A stretch of DNA of 64,000 nucleotides from Shinisaurus crocodilurus (GCA_021292165.1 JAHFWL010001001.1:1240001-1304000); one strand, 5' to 3'; positions 1 to 10,394 are shown, numbered from the stretch's first letter. The notes: generated from the letters alone by a model not told the origin. Made by a program: numbers and translations.

Positions 1-115
1 GGCTGTCGTGAGAAGGAGGGAGCAGTTGATCCTGCTTAAATCTGGATTCAACCCCCAAGAGTGTCTGCTCCCCTTTCTCAACTTCTGTATTTGTAAATAT
101 ACAGATAGTAGAAAG

Positions 116-116
<1 letters not shown>

Positions 117-152
<36 letters not shown>
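117..152. repeat. (CA)n microsatellite
   Basis: About 18 uninterrupted CA units. The overlapping short ORF is a by-product of the repeat. Confidence 0.97.
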
Positions 153-154
<2 letters not shown>

Positions 155-215
155 GACTGGATAATTCAGATCAGTACTGTGAAATTCTGATTCCCGTCCC
201 CCACCCCGTGCTTTT

Positions 216-607
216 TAGGGATGTATGGATTTTGTTAAATCGGTTCCAGCTGTGCTTCATGGTTTGTCAGGCATCTTTCATTCCATCGTCTGCTCATTGA
301 TGGAATTGGATTTTTTATTTTTTTATTTTTTTTTAGGGATGTACAAGAATTTCATTCCACTTGGGCTATTATGCATTAGCACTAATTTGCACTTGTACTG
401 ATGTGCATTCGCAGTAATGCGCATTGGCACAAGTGCAAATGTGCGCAACCCCCCCCCTAAAAAGTAAAAGAAAAACAGTTCTCAAGTCCATGGGATCCCC
501 TCGACTAGAAGGAAAAAAAAAAAGCCAGTCCACTGCAGAATCTGCAGGTTGAATTCACAGAAATGTGAACTCACTTGAATGAATTGTGGATTTCTCCAAC
601 ACCCCTA
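216..607 (+). mobile_element. Non-autonomous hAT-like element, family 2
   Basis: It begins with a TAGGGATG end followed by a segment (TTTTGTTAAATC, then TCAGGCATCTTTCATTCC, then GATGGAATTGGA) that recurs at 7700, 35820 and 60851. The right part (CAGTCCACTGCAGAATCTGCAGG) also matches the copy at 35820. The end near 607 is degraded and no target duplication is readable. A T-rich run at 311-333 interrupts the left half. It has no coding capacity. Confidence 0.7.
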
Positions 608-753
608 TCTTGACCCACATTGTCAGGTCACAGTGCTAAAGCGCTCATAGAAGCCACACTCAACAGGACTCCCCTGTCTGAGTCTAATCACCTCCTTCAG
701 CCATTCGGTCACTTTGACCATTTTCTCTTGCCCTCTTGCTTCCCTCCCTCACC

Positions 754-884
754 CAGCCTTCCCCAACATGATGCCGACCACAGCTGTTTTGAACTACAGC
801 TCCCACTACCTCCGGCCACAATTGCTGGGGCTGATGGTACTTGTAGTCCAAATCATCTGGAAGGTGCCATGTCGGGGAAGGCTG
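754..884. mobile_element. Palindromic hAT-type MITE
   Basis: The ends are inverted repeats: CAGCCTTCCCCAACATG at the left and CATGTCGGGGAAGGCTG at the right, with minor mismatch. The middle carries the ACTACAGCTCCCA / TGTAGTCCAA core shared by the other MITEs here. No clear 8-bp duplication is visible. ORFs read through it on both strands only because it is palindromic. Confidence 0.75.
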
Positions 885-992
885 CAATCCTGATCTTACT
901 TTGTGTGAAGCTTTTTCAGAGTCTCCTCTCTGCTTAGCCCTTTTTGTCTCAATTCCTTACCTGCTCTGCCCTCATCCTCAAAGCCACCAACC

Positions 993-1468
993 TAGGAGTG
1001 CACAACCTCAGGCCCTGGGGCCAAATCTGGCCCTTTGGGGTTCTCCGGAAGGCCCCACCCCTTCCCCTGGCCCCAGCCCCTTTCCCCAACCACCAGTAGT
1101 TTGGTGGTTCCCTGGCTTTTGTGCAGTCCCCCTCCCCTTCTAAACTGTTGAGATGCCTCTAAGGCAGGGCTCTCCAACCTTGGGTCCCCAGATGTGGCTG
1201 GACTACAGCTCCCAGCATATTACCCAGCCAACATGGCTAATGGCAAGGGATTCTGGGAGCTGTAGTCCAACAACATCTGGGGACCCAAGGTTGGAGAGCC
1301 CTGCTCTAAGGCATAGTTACTGGAAGTAAGAGCTTTAAGCTGAAAAATGCTGGTATTTTGGGCCCCGTCCCTTTTGCCTTCAGCCTTGCTCACCACTGGA
1401 AAGCGGCCCCCGAGAGCTTCTCTAAAACGGAATCCGGCCCTTGGTCTGAAAGATGTTCAACACCCCTG
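993..1468 (-). mobile_element. Non-autonomous hAT-like element, family 3, split by a MITE
   Basis: Two blocks (993-1156 and 1312-1468) flank the MITE at 1165-1303. Read on the minus strand, they match the repeats at 4868-5270 and 31411-31742 (GGGGTGTTGAACATCTTTC start, internal GGGCCGGATTCCG-like tract). The short ORFs here are noncoding. Confidence 0.65.
1157..1311. mobile_element. hAT MITE (CAGGGCTCTCCAACC family) with perfect 8-bp TSD
   Basis: The element is 1165-1303. It starts CAGGGCTCTCCAACCTTGGG and ends with the reverse complement. The flanks at 1157-1164 and 1304-1311 are both CTCTAAGG, a perfect 8-bp duplication as expected for hAT. The arms pair over about 30 bp at each end, with a second stem inside (ACAGCTCCCAG). 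It is non-coding and inserted into the family-3 element. Confidence 0.93.
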
Positions 1469-2721
1469 CACCAACCCTTCCTTCACGTTCCACTTTCTCA
1501 GCCTATTTACAACCCTGTGGTGCTGCATCCATCCTTCAGTCTCCTTGACTCATGGTTCCTCATCTCTTAGCTTCTCTGTATGCTGGGCCCTCTTCCCAGT
1601 CCTCAGCCTGCCCCAGTGGGAGTTGTACTCGGGGTCAAACTGACAGCTTTCCATTCCCTCACCGTAACTGGACTGCAAGCTGTTCAGTTCCCTGAGCAGT
1701 TAAGCATCCTGTGTCAACACCTCAGCTCAACAGTGTCAGAAGAAGCTTCACTACCACCAGGGCCTTCCAATTAAGGTGACAGAAATACCACAGATCTCCA
1801 GTGTTGTCCCCTTTGAAGGAAACTGACACCATAACAGAAACAACAACCGACCGCTTGGAGCACAGGACACACAGAGCACACAGCAAGGTTTTCCAAATGG
1901 AGAAGCAATTCTTTAATTTCACAAAGGGATATTTCCTTTCAGAGAATTGCCTCAAACTATTTATAAGCTGTGTGAAACCATGTGGGATACAATTTTCCCA
2001 GTGATACGGTTGGTTTCCCTCCACCATTTCCTACTTGTTGCTATTTGGATCTCGCTTTCAATTAGGACAGCTTCTCATGTTACCTTTCAAAGCCATGGCC
2101 ATGTCTAAAGGTGCATCAACATGTACGGTTGGAACTCCGAAGTATGTACTTATTTTGGAAGGGAAACACTAGACGTGGATGGACGTCTATTGTGTTGTTG
2201 GGTGTATGGTATCGGGGGGGGGCGGCAATTATGTCTTACAATTCATAGGTCTCCCAATTACCCAAGACCAGCTCAACATGGGAGTAAATCACATTTCTTC
2301 TGAGGACTGGGGAGAGAGAAACAACCCCTAATATTAAATACTTGTGATGCAGCCAACCATCTTGCTGGATGAGGTGAGTTCCTGTGTTGGCTAGGTTTAG
2401 AATTGGTTTCATCAAAACAAAACAGAAACAGTAATGATGGATCTTCCTTCAAACCACTATTCACCAGGACCTTCACCTGTGTGGGATGATCAGCAGTTGC
2501 ATGAAAAGCACATTACAAGAGTGGCTAATAAAGCTTAAAGAGACAGAGTCCTGATGAATCCCCCCCCCAACTTAACTCCCATGCAGGGAATGGTGGGAGG
2601 TGGGGGGGCATATTGCACCATGTGGGAAGGGAAGAGTTAACTTTTCCCTCCCCAGCTGCAATTCCCCTTGAAATTTGCCCCCTGCATGGTAATTAAGCTT
2701 GTGGTGGGGACTTCCATTGGC
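1469..2721. other. No recognisable gene or repeat
   Basis: Short ORFs occur on both strands but show no recognisable protein or exon signals. The only notable feature is a short G run near 2213-2222. Confidence 0.5.
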
Positions 2722-3286
2722 CCTAATGGCAGGGATGGGGACTCGGACTCGAGGACTCGACTCGTGAGTCGGACTGAGTCCCTCCTCTGACTCGACTCGG
2801 ACTCGAGTCCTAATATTTTTAATGGGACTCGAGACTCGACTCGGGACTCGAGACCAAGGACTCGTCAACATCCCTGGGCTGTGCCAGAAGGAGTGGAGAG
2901 GAGCGTGATTGCCGGCGAAGAGCGCATGGAAGCGAGGTGTGCCGCTGCTCGGCCACTATGGACGGCTACCAGGAGTGCAGCCCCAACAGTGTGTCAAGAT
3001 TTATTTTGACTGATGTGTTGCGTACTTGGGAGAGGCAGAGGAAGGACCTGAGATTACTCTGTGTGGCTGCTCTGAGTGTGAAGTAGCCTTATTTTGTTGG
3101 GGAAAAACCCCCATTGATTTTAATAGGGACTCGTGGAGTCAGCTTTGGGAGTGACTCGTGACTCGTGACTCGTGAGTCACCATTTTGGACCAAGGACTCG
3201 GACTCGGACTCGAGACTCGGGTCCAAAGACTCGTGACTCGACTCGTGACTCGAGACCAAGGACTCTTCAACATCCCTGCCTAATGG
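2722..3286 (+). mobile_element. GAGTC-array hAT element, copy A
   Basis: The element is 2730-3278, between perfect CCTAATGG duplications (2722-2729 and 3279-3286). It begins CAGGGATGGGGACTCGGACT and ends TCAACATCCCTG. Both ends are arrays of GACTC/GAGTC. The middle (2878-3085) matches the transposase-bearing part of copy B: it encodes the same DVLRTWERQ..DLRLLCVAAL stretch, then jumps to the GAAGTAGCCTTATTTTGTTG block, so most of the hAT dimerisation domain is deleted. The left array (2730-2877) itself begins CAGGGATG and ends CATCCCTG. Confidence 0.92.
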
Positions 3287-3501
3287 ACACTCAGAGCTCT
3301 ATGGAATAGGTCAGTGGCCTTGGAAAATAGATTCAAAGCCAGGAATCATGGGGTCAGGCCTAACAACTATGGTTTACATCAACACAAAGCCACCCAGAAG
3401 CCAGAGACACACACAATTTGGGGGTGGGGCGGGGGCACAGTTCCATGACCAGAGTCAGACATAACTAGAGAGCATCCAAAATAACCCAGTAGAAGAAAGA
3501 A

Positions 3502-4009
3502 ATAAAGTCTCAGGGTGTTGAATGTGTGTGCGTGGGTGCATAGTTTTATTCTTCGAAGTAGCCTAATGCATTTTGGCCCTGTACCATGTACCTTCTTCAG
3601 GGGCAGAACCAAAAAGTACAGAGTTTTCAAGACACTCTAAGAATATGGTGCACGTTCAAAAATGAGAGAACTTGAGTCTAATCAACACCAATATGAATAC
3701 CGCTGAAATGTTCCAGGATGACGTATACAAACCACTGCAAATTAAATACCGGTACGTCACCAGGATTCATCTTGGAGACATTTTTTTCCAGAGATCTCTG
3801 CCGGCAAGTTTTAGAAATCTTAAGTAAGAATGCACAGGCATTATCACAGTGTGGATATAAGGCTTTGTAACTGGAATGTTGTGTTTAGAAATGTATACTT
3901 ATGTGTTTTATTCCCCCCCTTCTTTTGGTTTAGCCACTGAAGAAGCCCCAGATATATGGTACAGGGCCAAAACACACTGGGCTACTTCAAAGAACATCCT
4001 GAGACTTTG
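3502..4009. mobile_element. Inverted-repeat element, unclassified
   Basis: Arms at about 3502-3600 and 3936-4009 are inverted copies: both contain AAAGTCTCAGG, GAAGTAGCC, TTTTGGCCCTGTACCAT and CTTCTTCAG in mirrored order. The left arm has about 30 extra bases near 3520-3550. The 330-bp interior has no recognised coding. It is probably a non-autonomous DNA transposon; the superfamily cannot be decided and the TSD is unclear. Confidence 0.65.
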
Positions 4010-4866
4010 TTACTCTCCCGTTTTTCTGTGTGCCTTCTTTGCACAGAGAATGACTGAAGAAGGCTACGTGTCCTTCAGAATCTATCCTTGAAGAAACCAT
4101 CATCCGTAGCTATTCCTTTCTAATGACAGAGGTCTGATGCATGAAGTTATTACACCCGAATAAAAATGAAGAGGTGTGGGAACTGGATACTGCAATTCCT
4201 ATCTATAGCTCAAAGCGGTAGAAGGAAGGTGGAAGGAAGCGAGTGTGAAAACAAATTATTTAATTTTAGATTTAGCCCATCTGTGTTTAGATGCTCCAAT
4301 TTATTTTTAAAGATGGGAAAAACAAGCAGAACTGTTGTGCCAACTTCTCCCAAGGGCTCTTCCGCTGTTCACCCCCTTGTCTCCCAACCTCATGCTCACT
4401 GGGTGTTGTTTCCTTACTTTCCTAGCATTCTGGTCCGATGCTGTTCTCTGATTATTATCATTTCTGCAGTTTGAATGCTTGCGAACAAACACAGGAAACA
4501 TTCTCTAGATTAGATAGGGATAAGGCAACCACTAGAGGAAAAACAACCACCACCAACCATCAAAAATGACAAATTACAATCCCCTTGGATTTTGCCATCC
4601 TATTCCACAAGGAGAGATATATGCGAAAGGAACAATAATAACACACAAGGCTTTGATAGATCAAGAATGTTTTGGAGTTCCGGGGGGATCATCTTGACCC
4701 AAACCCAGAAACAAGATGGCAGCACCAGCAATAAATAAAGCTGAGAAATGTACCAGCCAGTTCACTCTCTCACACTGACATTTTTTATGAAAGATTGGGA
4801 ACTGAAGAGAAGGGAGAATTTATGGAGAATCAATTAAGAAAAATTGCACACTGAATTCTTCTTTCA
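4010..4866. other. Unannotated single-copy-like sequence
   Basis: No repeat family is recognised. Short ORFs (for example 4166-4474) have no recognisable domain and no good exon boundaries. Confidence 0.4.
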
Positions 4867-4867
4867 A

Positions 4868-5270
4868 GGCATGGGTGGAGACAATTTTTCAGCCCAGGGG
4901 CCAAATTTAATTTTATATAGACACTCTCGAGGGGGAGGGACATTGTATTCAGGGGACAGCAACCACTGCAAAGTGGGTGGGGCTAAAGGAAAGGTGATAG
5001 GGCTAAACATACAAAAAACAACAACCCCAAAACCCAGATACAAAACCCCAATATATTGAACCTTAAAGCTCATACTGTCAGTAACTACACCATAGGGGAG
5101 GCATTTCAATCTTTAAGAATGGGGAAGGACTGCACAAAAGCCAGGAAACCACCAAACTGTTGGGGGAAAGGAGGTGGGGAACTAATGGGAGGGTTGTAGC
5201 CATCTTGGGAACCTCAGAAAGCTGGAATTTGGCCCCAGGACTGAAGTCCTTCACCCCTGTTGCGTGGAGC
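4868..5270 (+). mobile_element. Non-autonomous hAT-like element, family 3
   Basis: It is related to 993-1468 (minus) and 31411-31742. Shared blocks are CAGGGGCCAAATTT, a CTCTCGAGGGGG tract, GGCATTTCAATCTTTAAGAAT and a right end TTTGGCCCCAGGACTGAAG followed by TTCACCCCTG. The copy is diverged and no coding remains. Confidence 0.65.
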
Positions 5271-5556
5271 TCAGTGTGGCATATCTGCCTACCCCAATAG
5301 GTTTGCGATTCAAGCTGTGGGGTCTGTGATAGGGCATAAGCACCGAGCTGGATCCGTGCTCATGTATCCAGGCAAGGAGTCGCATGGACAGTTAACTACA
5401 GTTCTACAGTGTACCAATTAGAGCTGAGTTGACATTTCTCAGAAGATACCTTTTCCTGAGAAAAATGGAGATGTTTCTTTTCTCACCCCACCCCTCCCCT
5501 CCCCCCACAAAAAGAAGGCCACTTTATAGTATCTTCCTCCCCATTAAAATAATAAT

Positions 5557-5557
<1 letters not shown>

Positions 5558-5612
<55 letters not shown>
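5558..5612. repeat. (ATC)n microsatellite
   Basis: About 18 ATC units directly after a short AAT run. The poly-isoleucine ORF across it is an artefact. Confidence 0.95.
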
Positions 5613-5658
5613 CATTTATTTATTTATTATGTTTCTATTATTACATTACTATCATTAA

Positions 5659-5783
5659 GGGTGGGGAACCCGTGGCTCTCCAGATAGTGGATTCCAACTC
5701 CCATCAGCCCCAGACAACAGATCCAGTAGTCAGGGATGCTGGGAGTTGTAGTCTAACAACATTTGGAGGTCCCTGTTTCTGAG
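5659..5783. mobile_element. hAT-type MITE (GGGGTGGGGAACC family)
   Basis: The left end is GGGTGGGGAACCCGTGGCTC. Mirrored cores CCAACTCCCATCAGCCCC and GATGCTGGGAGTTGTAGTC lie in the middle. The right arm is decayed. Confidence 0.75.
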
Positions 5784-5865
5784 GTGGACTTTAACAACCC
5801 TAGTCAGGAAGTGGGCAAAACTCAATTTATTAAACCCTCTTATGGAAACCATTACAAAATTGCCT

Positions 5866-5921
5866 TATTTATTTATATCTTGCCTTTTCCTCCAAGGTGC
5901 CCAAGGTGGCATACATGACAG
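5866..5921 (-). mobile_element. SINE/LINE tail fragment
   Basis: ATTTATATCTTGCCTTTTCC plus CCAAGGTGGC, read on the minus strand, is the 3' end shared by the MIR/Sauria-like SINEs of this window. Confidence 0.6.
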
Positions 5922-6021
5922 GACTGGTGCAGGGCAGTTACTGCTTGTGTTGGCTGGTTTTGATTCTGTGCCTCCATGTCTAATGTAGACCTGTGAGCCC
6001 TTCACAGCCTCTAGAACACTA

Positions 6022-6260
6022 TAGATGTAGCATAGTGGTGAGAGTGTTGGACTGGGACTCTGGAGATCTGGATTCTAGTCCCCATTCAGCCATGAAACTC
6101 ACTGGGTGACTTTGGGCCAGTCACTGACTCTCAGCCTAACCTACCCCACAGGGTTGTTGTGAGGATAAAATGGAGAGGAGGAAGAGGAGGATTATGTAAG
6201 CCGCCTTGGGTTCCTTGGAGGAAAAAATGTGGGATATAATAATAATAATAATAATAATGA
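6022..6260 (+). mobile_element. MIR/Sauria-like tRNA-derived SINE
   Basis: The tRNA-like head has box A TAGTGGTGAGAGTG and box B-like GATTCTAGTCCCC. It is followed by the core GGGTGACTTTGGGCCAGTCA, CACAGGGTTGTTGTGAGGAT and the tail GCCGCCTTGGGTTCCTTGGA ending in GGGATATAAT. It is transcribed by Pol III and moved by a LINE partner in related families. An (AAT)n tail leads into the GAG tract. Confidence 0.88.
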
Positions 6261-6334
6261 GGAGGAGGAGGAGGAGGAGGAGGAGGAGGAGGAGGAGGAG
6301 GAGGAGGAGGAGGAGGAGGAGGAGGAGGAGGAGA
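6259..6334. repeat. (GAG)n microsatellite
   Basis: About 25 GAG units directly 3' of the SINE tail. Long poly-Arg, poly-Pro and poly-Leu ORFs across it are artefacts. Confidence 0.96.
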
Positions 6335-6822
6335 GGAAGGGGAGAGGGAGAAGAAGAAATCATAATAGGGAAATGTGAAATGGTAGGGGTGGCTGTGCAA
6401 TAGGGTATGCTGCAGCCACCAAACACAGGGTCTAACATTCCAGACTTAGTAGGTGTGGTGGCAGAAAGTTCATATTTGAGCATGGATGAAGCCAAAGTTG
6501 CATAGCTGCTGTAGAGGTGGGTGTGAGTGATGGCTTGCTGTGCTCCAGCAGGTATTATATCTTGGCAACTTTGCTAGACTAATAGGAGCCGATGATAAAT
6601 CTGGGTTAGGGATTTCTAACTGCATCACAGGGCACATTCAGGGCAGAGGCCTTCTTGTGAGGGATTGGGACCATTCTTTCTGCTCTTCCAACAGTCCCCA
6701 TGGCCAACAGAGACCAGCTCATCAGGACCAAGCCTGGCATTTCTGGGGAACACCAAAGAGAACAAACCCATCTCCCACCGGAAAACTTGAACATCACAAC
6801 AAGCCGAACAGGCAAAGCCACT
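6335..6822. other. No recognisable gene
   Basis: Single-copy-like sequence. The 6540-6824 ORF has no recognised domain. Confidence 0.4.
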
Positions 6823-6823
6823 G

Positions 6824-7062
6824 AGAGCCAGTAGAGTGTTGGACTGGGACTTGGGAGATCCGGGTTCTAGTCCCCGCTCGGCCATGAAACCCACTGGGTG
6901 ACTTTGGGCCAGTCACACTGACTCTCAGCCTAACCGACCTCACAGGGTTGTTGTAAGGATAACATGGAGAGGAGGAGGAGGATTATGTAAGCCGCCTTGG
7001 GTTCCTTTCAGGAAACAAGGTGGGTATAAATATAATAAATAAATATAATAAATAAACAAATG
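6824..7062 (+). mobile_element. MIR/Sauria-like SINE
   Basis: It has the same order of blocks as the 6022 copy: GTGTTGGACTGGGAC, GGGTTCTAGTCCCC, GTGACTTTGGGCCAGTCA, CAGGGTTGTTGTAAGGAT, GCCGCCTTGGGTTCC, and a tail of TATAATAAAT units. Confidence 0.9.
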
Positions 7063-7698
7063 TTGGTCTGGGACTCCTATGGATGAAGGGCAGCTAATGA
7101 ATTTCAAAAACAGATAACTAAATTTAACAACTACACATCAGGAAGGTACAACATAGTCCTCTTGGTCCTGGGAATAACCGTACCTATTGGATTTGGCCAG
7201 TGCAGATGGGTGAGGACTGCATTCACTATTTTTAAAAACCAAAATTTGCAAATTTCTTCATAAAAAGGAGGGAAAGAACTGGGGATTTTAAAAGTTTGAA
7301 TGGGAGAAAGCAAAACTGACATATTTATCCATCCCTATAATGGTTTTGTGGGTAGGGATGTGCCTTGGGTTTAGTTGCCTTTGAGCTGAACTACATGTTT
7401 CCATGGCAGATGCCCGTTTCCAGACCCACGTTTGCCAAGATGATGTGAATGCTGTGAAGACGGTCACTTACAGGGGACAATTGGTAGGAAGCTTCAGCCA
7501 TCCCACATACACACTCATTCTCCCTGCAAATGCTACCTTCTAACCACAGAAATACAAGGCTTGCTTCTGCTGCCTGTTGCTAAACATATTTATGTGGGAA
7601 TGAGCACTATTTGGTTGTAGAAAAGGATAATATATTTTAAGAGTAAAAACAATAAAATGAGCATTTGTACATTTTATGTACATGCCTGGCTGGCCACC
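7063..7698. other. No recognisable gene or repeat
   Basis: AT-rich, with no exon-like ORF. Confidence 0.4.
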
Positions 7699-7699
7699 C

Positions 7700-7875
7700 C
7701 TAGGGATGTTCATTCAGACTTTGTAAAATCCGTTCCGTCTGTGTTTTGTGGATTTTCAGATGTCTTTTACTTTGTTGTCCACTCATGGACAGAATCAGAT
7801 TTTGCGCAAATGCATTCGTATGCATTTGTGCAAAATCTCACTTCTGAAAAGGCACAAATCCCCCAAAATACCCAG
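7700..7875 (+). mobile_element. Truncated family-2 hAT-like element
   Basis: It starts TAGGGATGTTCATTCAGA and continues TTTGTAAAATCCGTTCCGTC, TGTGTTTTGTGGATTTTCAG as in the copies at 216 and 60851. It contains the short palindrome GCGCAAATGCATTCGTATGC (7804-7832 region) and then loses similarity. Confidence 0.55.
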
Positions 7876-8474
7876 AGGTGCCCATAGATACCTCTCTTGG
7901 TGCCCATCAGGCTCCCTGCAACACCATGGCTGCCACGCTAAGCCCCATTATAACAGCCATTTTGTGAGAGTGCCCATAACATACTTTCAAAGCTCCAAAT
8001 GTGTCCACCAATCCAAAAAAGGTTGGGGACCCCGAACTGTATTCCATCTCTCAGTCCTTTCATACCTCACAGTTCATGCCCAAGGAATTCAGCTTTCCAC
8101 TGGGCTGGCCTGTGGTTTTATTCTGAAGAATCGACAGTTTTCTTTGTGAAAAACACTTTTTTCTTGGCTGAAATACACACAGCTTTGGGGCATAGTTAAT
8201 CTACTTGGCCCCCTTCACAGTGGCATATAATTTCAAAATAGTACATTGTTCCAAACCTCTCTGTGTTTTGTGACTGTGTTAACCATTTCTATAGTTTTGA
8301 CAAATGTAACTCATAGCAAAGCCAACATCCTGCTGAACAAACAATGAGAATGGCAGAAACAGAAGGAACAGGGAGGAGCTGAGAATTCAAAGTGTCATTT
8401 ATAACCATCTCCGTTGAGTGAATGTTTGGAACACCCCCTGGACACTTGCAGAGCAAAAGGATGATGGGTGATCA
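7876..8474. other. No recognisable gene or repeat
   Basis: ORF 7748-8149 partly overlaps the hAT remnant and has no recognised domain. Confidence 0.35.
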
Positions 8475-9112
8475 TAAGAACGTAAGAAGAGCCACACTAG
8501 ATCAAACTAGGGAAGGTGTCAATCTGAGTTTCACTCTCTCGTGCATTCAATTTTGTTTAAAACTCAGGTTCTTTCTTCCCCAAAATACACACTTCACAAA
8601 TTTTGGTAAATTCTTATTTTTTAAAAAAATATTTATTTATTTATTTTATTATATTATATTTGTTAATCGCCCATCTGGCCGGTCACCCCAAATGTTCACC
8701 CATCTACACTAGCCAAATTCAGTAGATACAGCTATTCCCAGGATGGAGGGGACCATGATGTACCTGTCTGTATAGCTGCTGAAGAGGATGAACCTGTCAG
8801 AGAGAGACAGGGGCAACTCTAATTCAGCGCCACTAACATAGTGGAATACGCAGGAATTCAAATCAGGACTTTAAGAGCAAAGTACTGAAAGCCCTGGGCC
8901 TCGATGGAGGAATCTGTCAGTTTTGCTTTCTCTCACATTTAGATTTTTTTAAAAAATAAATCTCCATTTTTTTTGTCCTGAATATGGAGAACTTTGTGAA
9001 TTTTGGTAAATTCTTATCAAAACTGAACTGAAATCAAATACCCATCCCTAGGCAAGACCAAAGGCCTATCTAGTCCAGCATTTTGTTCCCACAGTGGCAA
9101 AAAAAGATGCCT
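8475..9112 (-). mobile_element. CR1-like LINE 3' end, split by a 540-bp insertion
   Basis: The flanks 8475-8514 (AAGAACGTAAGAAGAGCC) and 9053-9112 (CATCTAGTCCAGCATTTTGT) are the two consecutive parts of the CR1 terminus seen intact at 21088-21150. The inserted block is listed separately. Confidence 0.7.
8515..9052. mobile_element. Composite repeat inserted in a CR1 tail
   Basis: It runs from TAGGGAAGG to CCCATCCCTAG, hAT-like ends. The part from CACCCATCTACACTAGCC to TTGGTAAATTCTTATC is paralogous to 40105-40735, and it contains an L2-like tail (AATCGCCCATCTGGCCGG) at 8670-8690. TSDs are decayed. Confidence 0.55.
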
Positions 9113-9579
9113 TGGTAGAAAGGTGGAATACAAATAAAACATGTTGTGAACAATATGTTATATAACTGGTGAGTAATATCCTATTTATAGGTACAAAGGT
9201 TGGGGTAAGACAACATGTTGTCACATCACAGTCACACATCTCACATCTCAGCCTTCCCACTTCTCACTTGGACTTGGAACTTGAGACCTGCTTGGGTCTT
9301 GGACTTGTATCTGCAATGATGTAGTGAGACAGAGTCATCTCTTCTGCATAAGATATGCCTGCATTGCTTGCCTTAATCCCATGTAATTGGGTCTTACAAA
9401 TAAACTCTTTAATCTTTATAAACAGCTGTTATCTCCTCCTTCTGTCTGTGTGACTGGGAGTCACTAGCTGGGTAAGCTTTTGAACCCGGGTCAGTCCAGC
9501 TACCACAGGCCCTAGGTGAAAGGGTCTTCGGATACTCTTCTGGAGGCAATAGCTCTGAGCATGCCACCTGATCCATCAC
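9113..9579. other. No recognisable gene or repeat
   Basis: Single-copy-like. No coding signal was identified. Confidence 0.35.
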
Positions 9580-9596
9580 CACTGGTGAGCCATGGA

Positions 9597-10006
9597 CAGA
9601 GGAAGTCTTCTTTGAAGGAAGAGGCATTTGATCTCTCGTCTCCTACAGTAGGCCTATATGGCAACATGGATGGTCCTGTGGCAGGCATGCCATACCTGAG
9701 ATCCCCAAGAGCTCCTTCAATGACATTCTCTCGGAGGAAGAGAATCTGGAACTATGTCATTGAAGGAGGTCTTGGGGATCTCAGGTATGGCATGCCTGCC
9801 ACAGGACCATTCATGTTGCCATAGGCCAGTGTTTCTCCTTGGGTCCCCAGATGTTTTTGGCCTACAACTCCCAGCATGCCCCAGCCAGCTATGCTGGCTG
9901 GGGCATGCTGGGAGTTGTAGGCTGTTGCCATAGGCCTACTGTAGGAGACAGGTGTGATGAGAGAGAGAGATCAAATGCCTCTTCCTTCAGAGAAGACTTC
10001 CCTGAG
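9597..10006. mobile_element. Long palindromic (foldback) element with a MITE in its right arm
   Basis: The left arm (9597-9726) is mirrored by the right arm (about 9755-10006, minus the inserted MITE). Both carry GAAGTCTTC..TGAAGGAAGAGGCATTTG, CTCCTACAGTAGGCCTA, GTCCTGTGGCAGGCATGCC and GAGATCCCCAAGA. The loop is about 9727-9752. Unspliced it would fold into a hairpin with over 120 paired bases per arm. No coding; parent superfamily unknown. Confidence 0.85.
9819..9935. mobile_element. Truncated hAT MITE (CAGTGTTTCTC family)
   Basis: It starts CAGTGTTTCTCCTTGGGTCC at 9827 and runs through the TATGCTGGCTGGGGCATGC centre, but lacks the outer right terminus seen in the copies at 27642, 48635 and 52122. 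CCATAGGC flanks both sides (9819-9826, 9928-9935), inside a longer shared TGTTGCCATAGGCC. Confidence 0.85.
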
Positions 10007-10043
10007 CTTGGGCCACTTGGGAACCTGACACTCTCCCCTGCTA

Positions 10044-10086
<43 letters not shown>
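10044..10086. repeat. (ATC)n microsatellite
   Basis: About 14 ATC units abutting the tail of the minus-strand SINE that follows. Poly-Ser and poly-Asp ORFs are artefacts. Confidence 0.95.
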
Positions 10087-10089
10087 GTC

Positions 10090-10318
10090 ACATTTACGTC
10101 CCACCATTTTTTCCTCTTGTAAGGAACCCAAGCAGCTTATATGATCCTCCTCCTCTCCATTTTATCCTCATAACAACCCTGTGAGGTAGGTTAGTCTGAG
10201 AGTCAGTGACTGGCCCAAAGTCGCTCAGTGAGCTTCATGGCTTATTGGGGGCTAGAACATGGATCTCCTGAGTCCCAGTCCAACACTCTCACCACCACTA
10301 CACCACACTGACTGGCTG
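10090..10318 (-). mobile_element. MIR/Sauria-like SINE
   Basis: Reverse-complement blocks are present in order: CCTCTCCATTTTATCCTCAT, CCCTGTGAGGTAGGTTAG, GTCAGTGACTGGCCCAAAGT and CAGTCCAACACTCTCACCAC. Near full length. Confidence 0.9.
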
Positions 10319-10394
10319 GTGCTCTGAACAGGAACACTTGTCTTAGAAGCTGGGGATAGACTGCAACATGGTGTTGTGGGTCCCCATTTTTAAC

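Noticed and set aside
2744..2877. CRISPR-like or satellite array in the GAGTC repeats
   Set aside because: Units are 5-10 bp, degenerate, in both orientations and tied to transposon ends; no spacers.
6131..6495. Long proline-, leucine- or arginine-rich ORFs across the GAG tract
   Set aside because: They are translations of the microsatellite in different frames; no flanking coding sequence.
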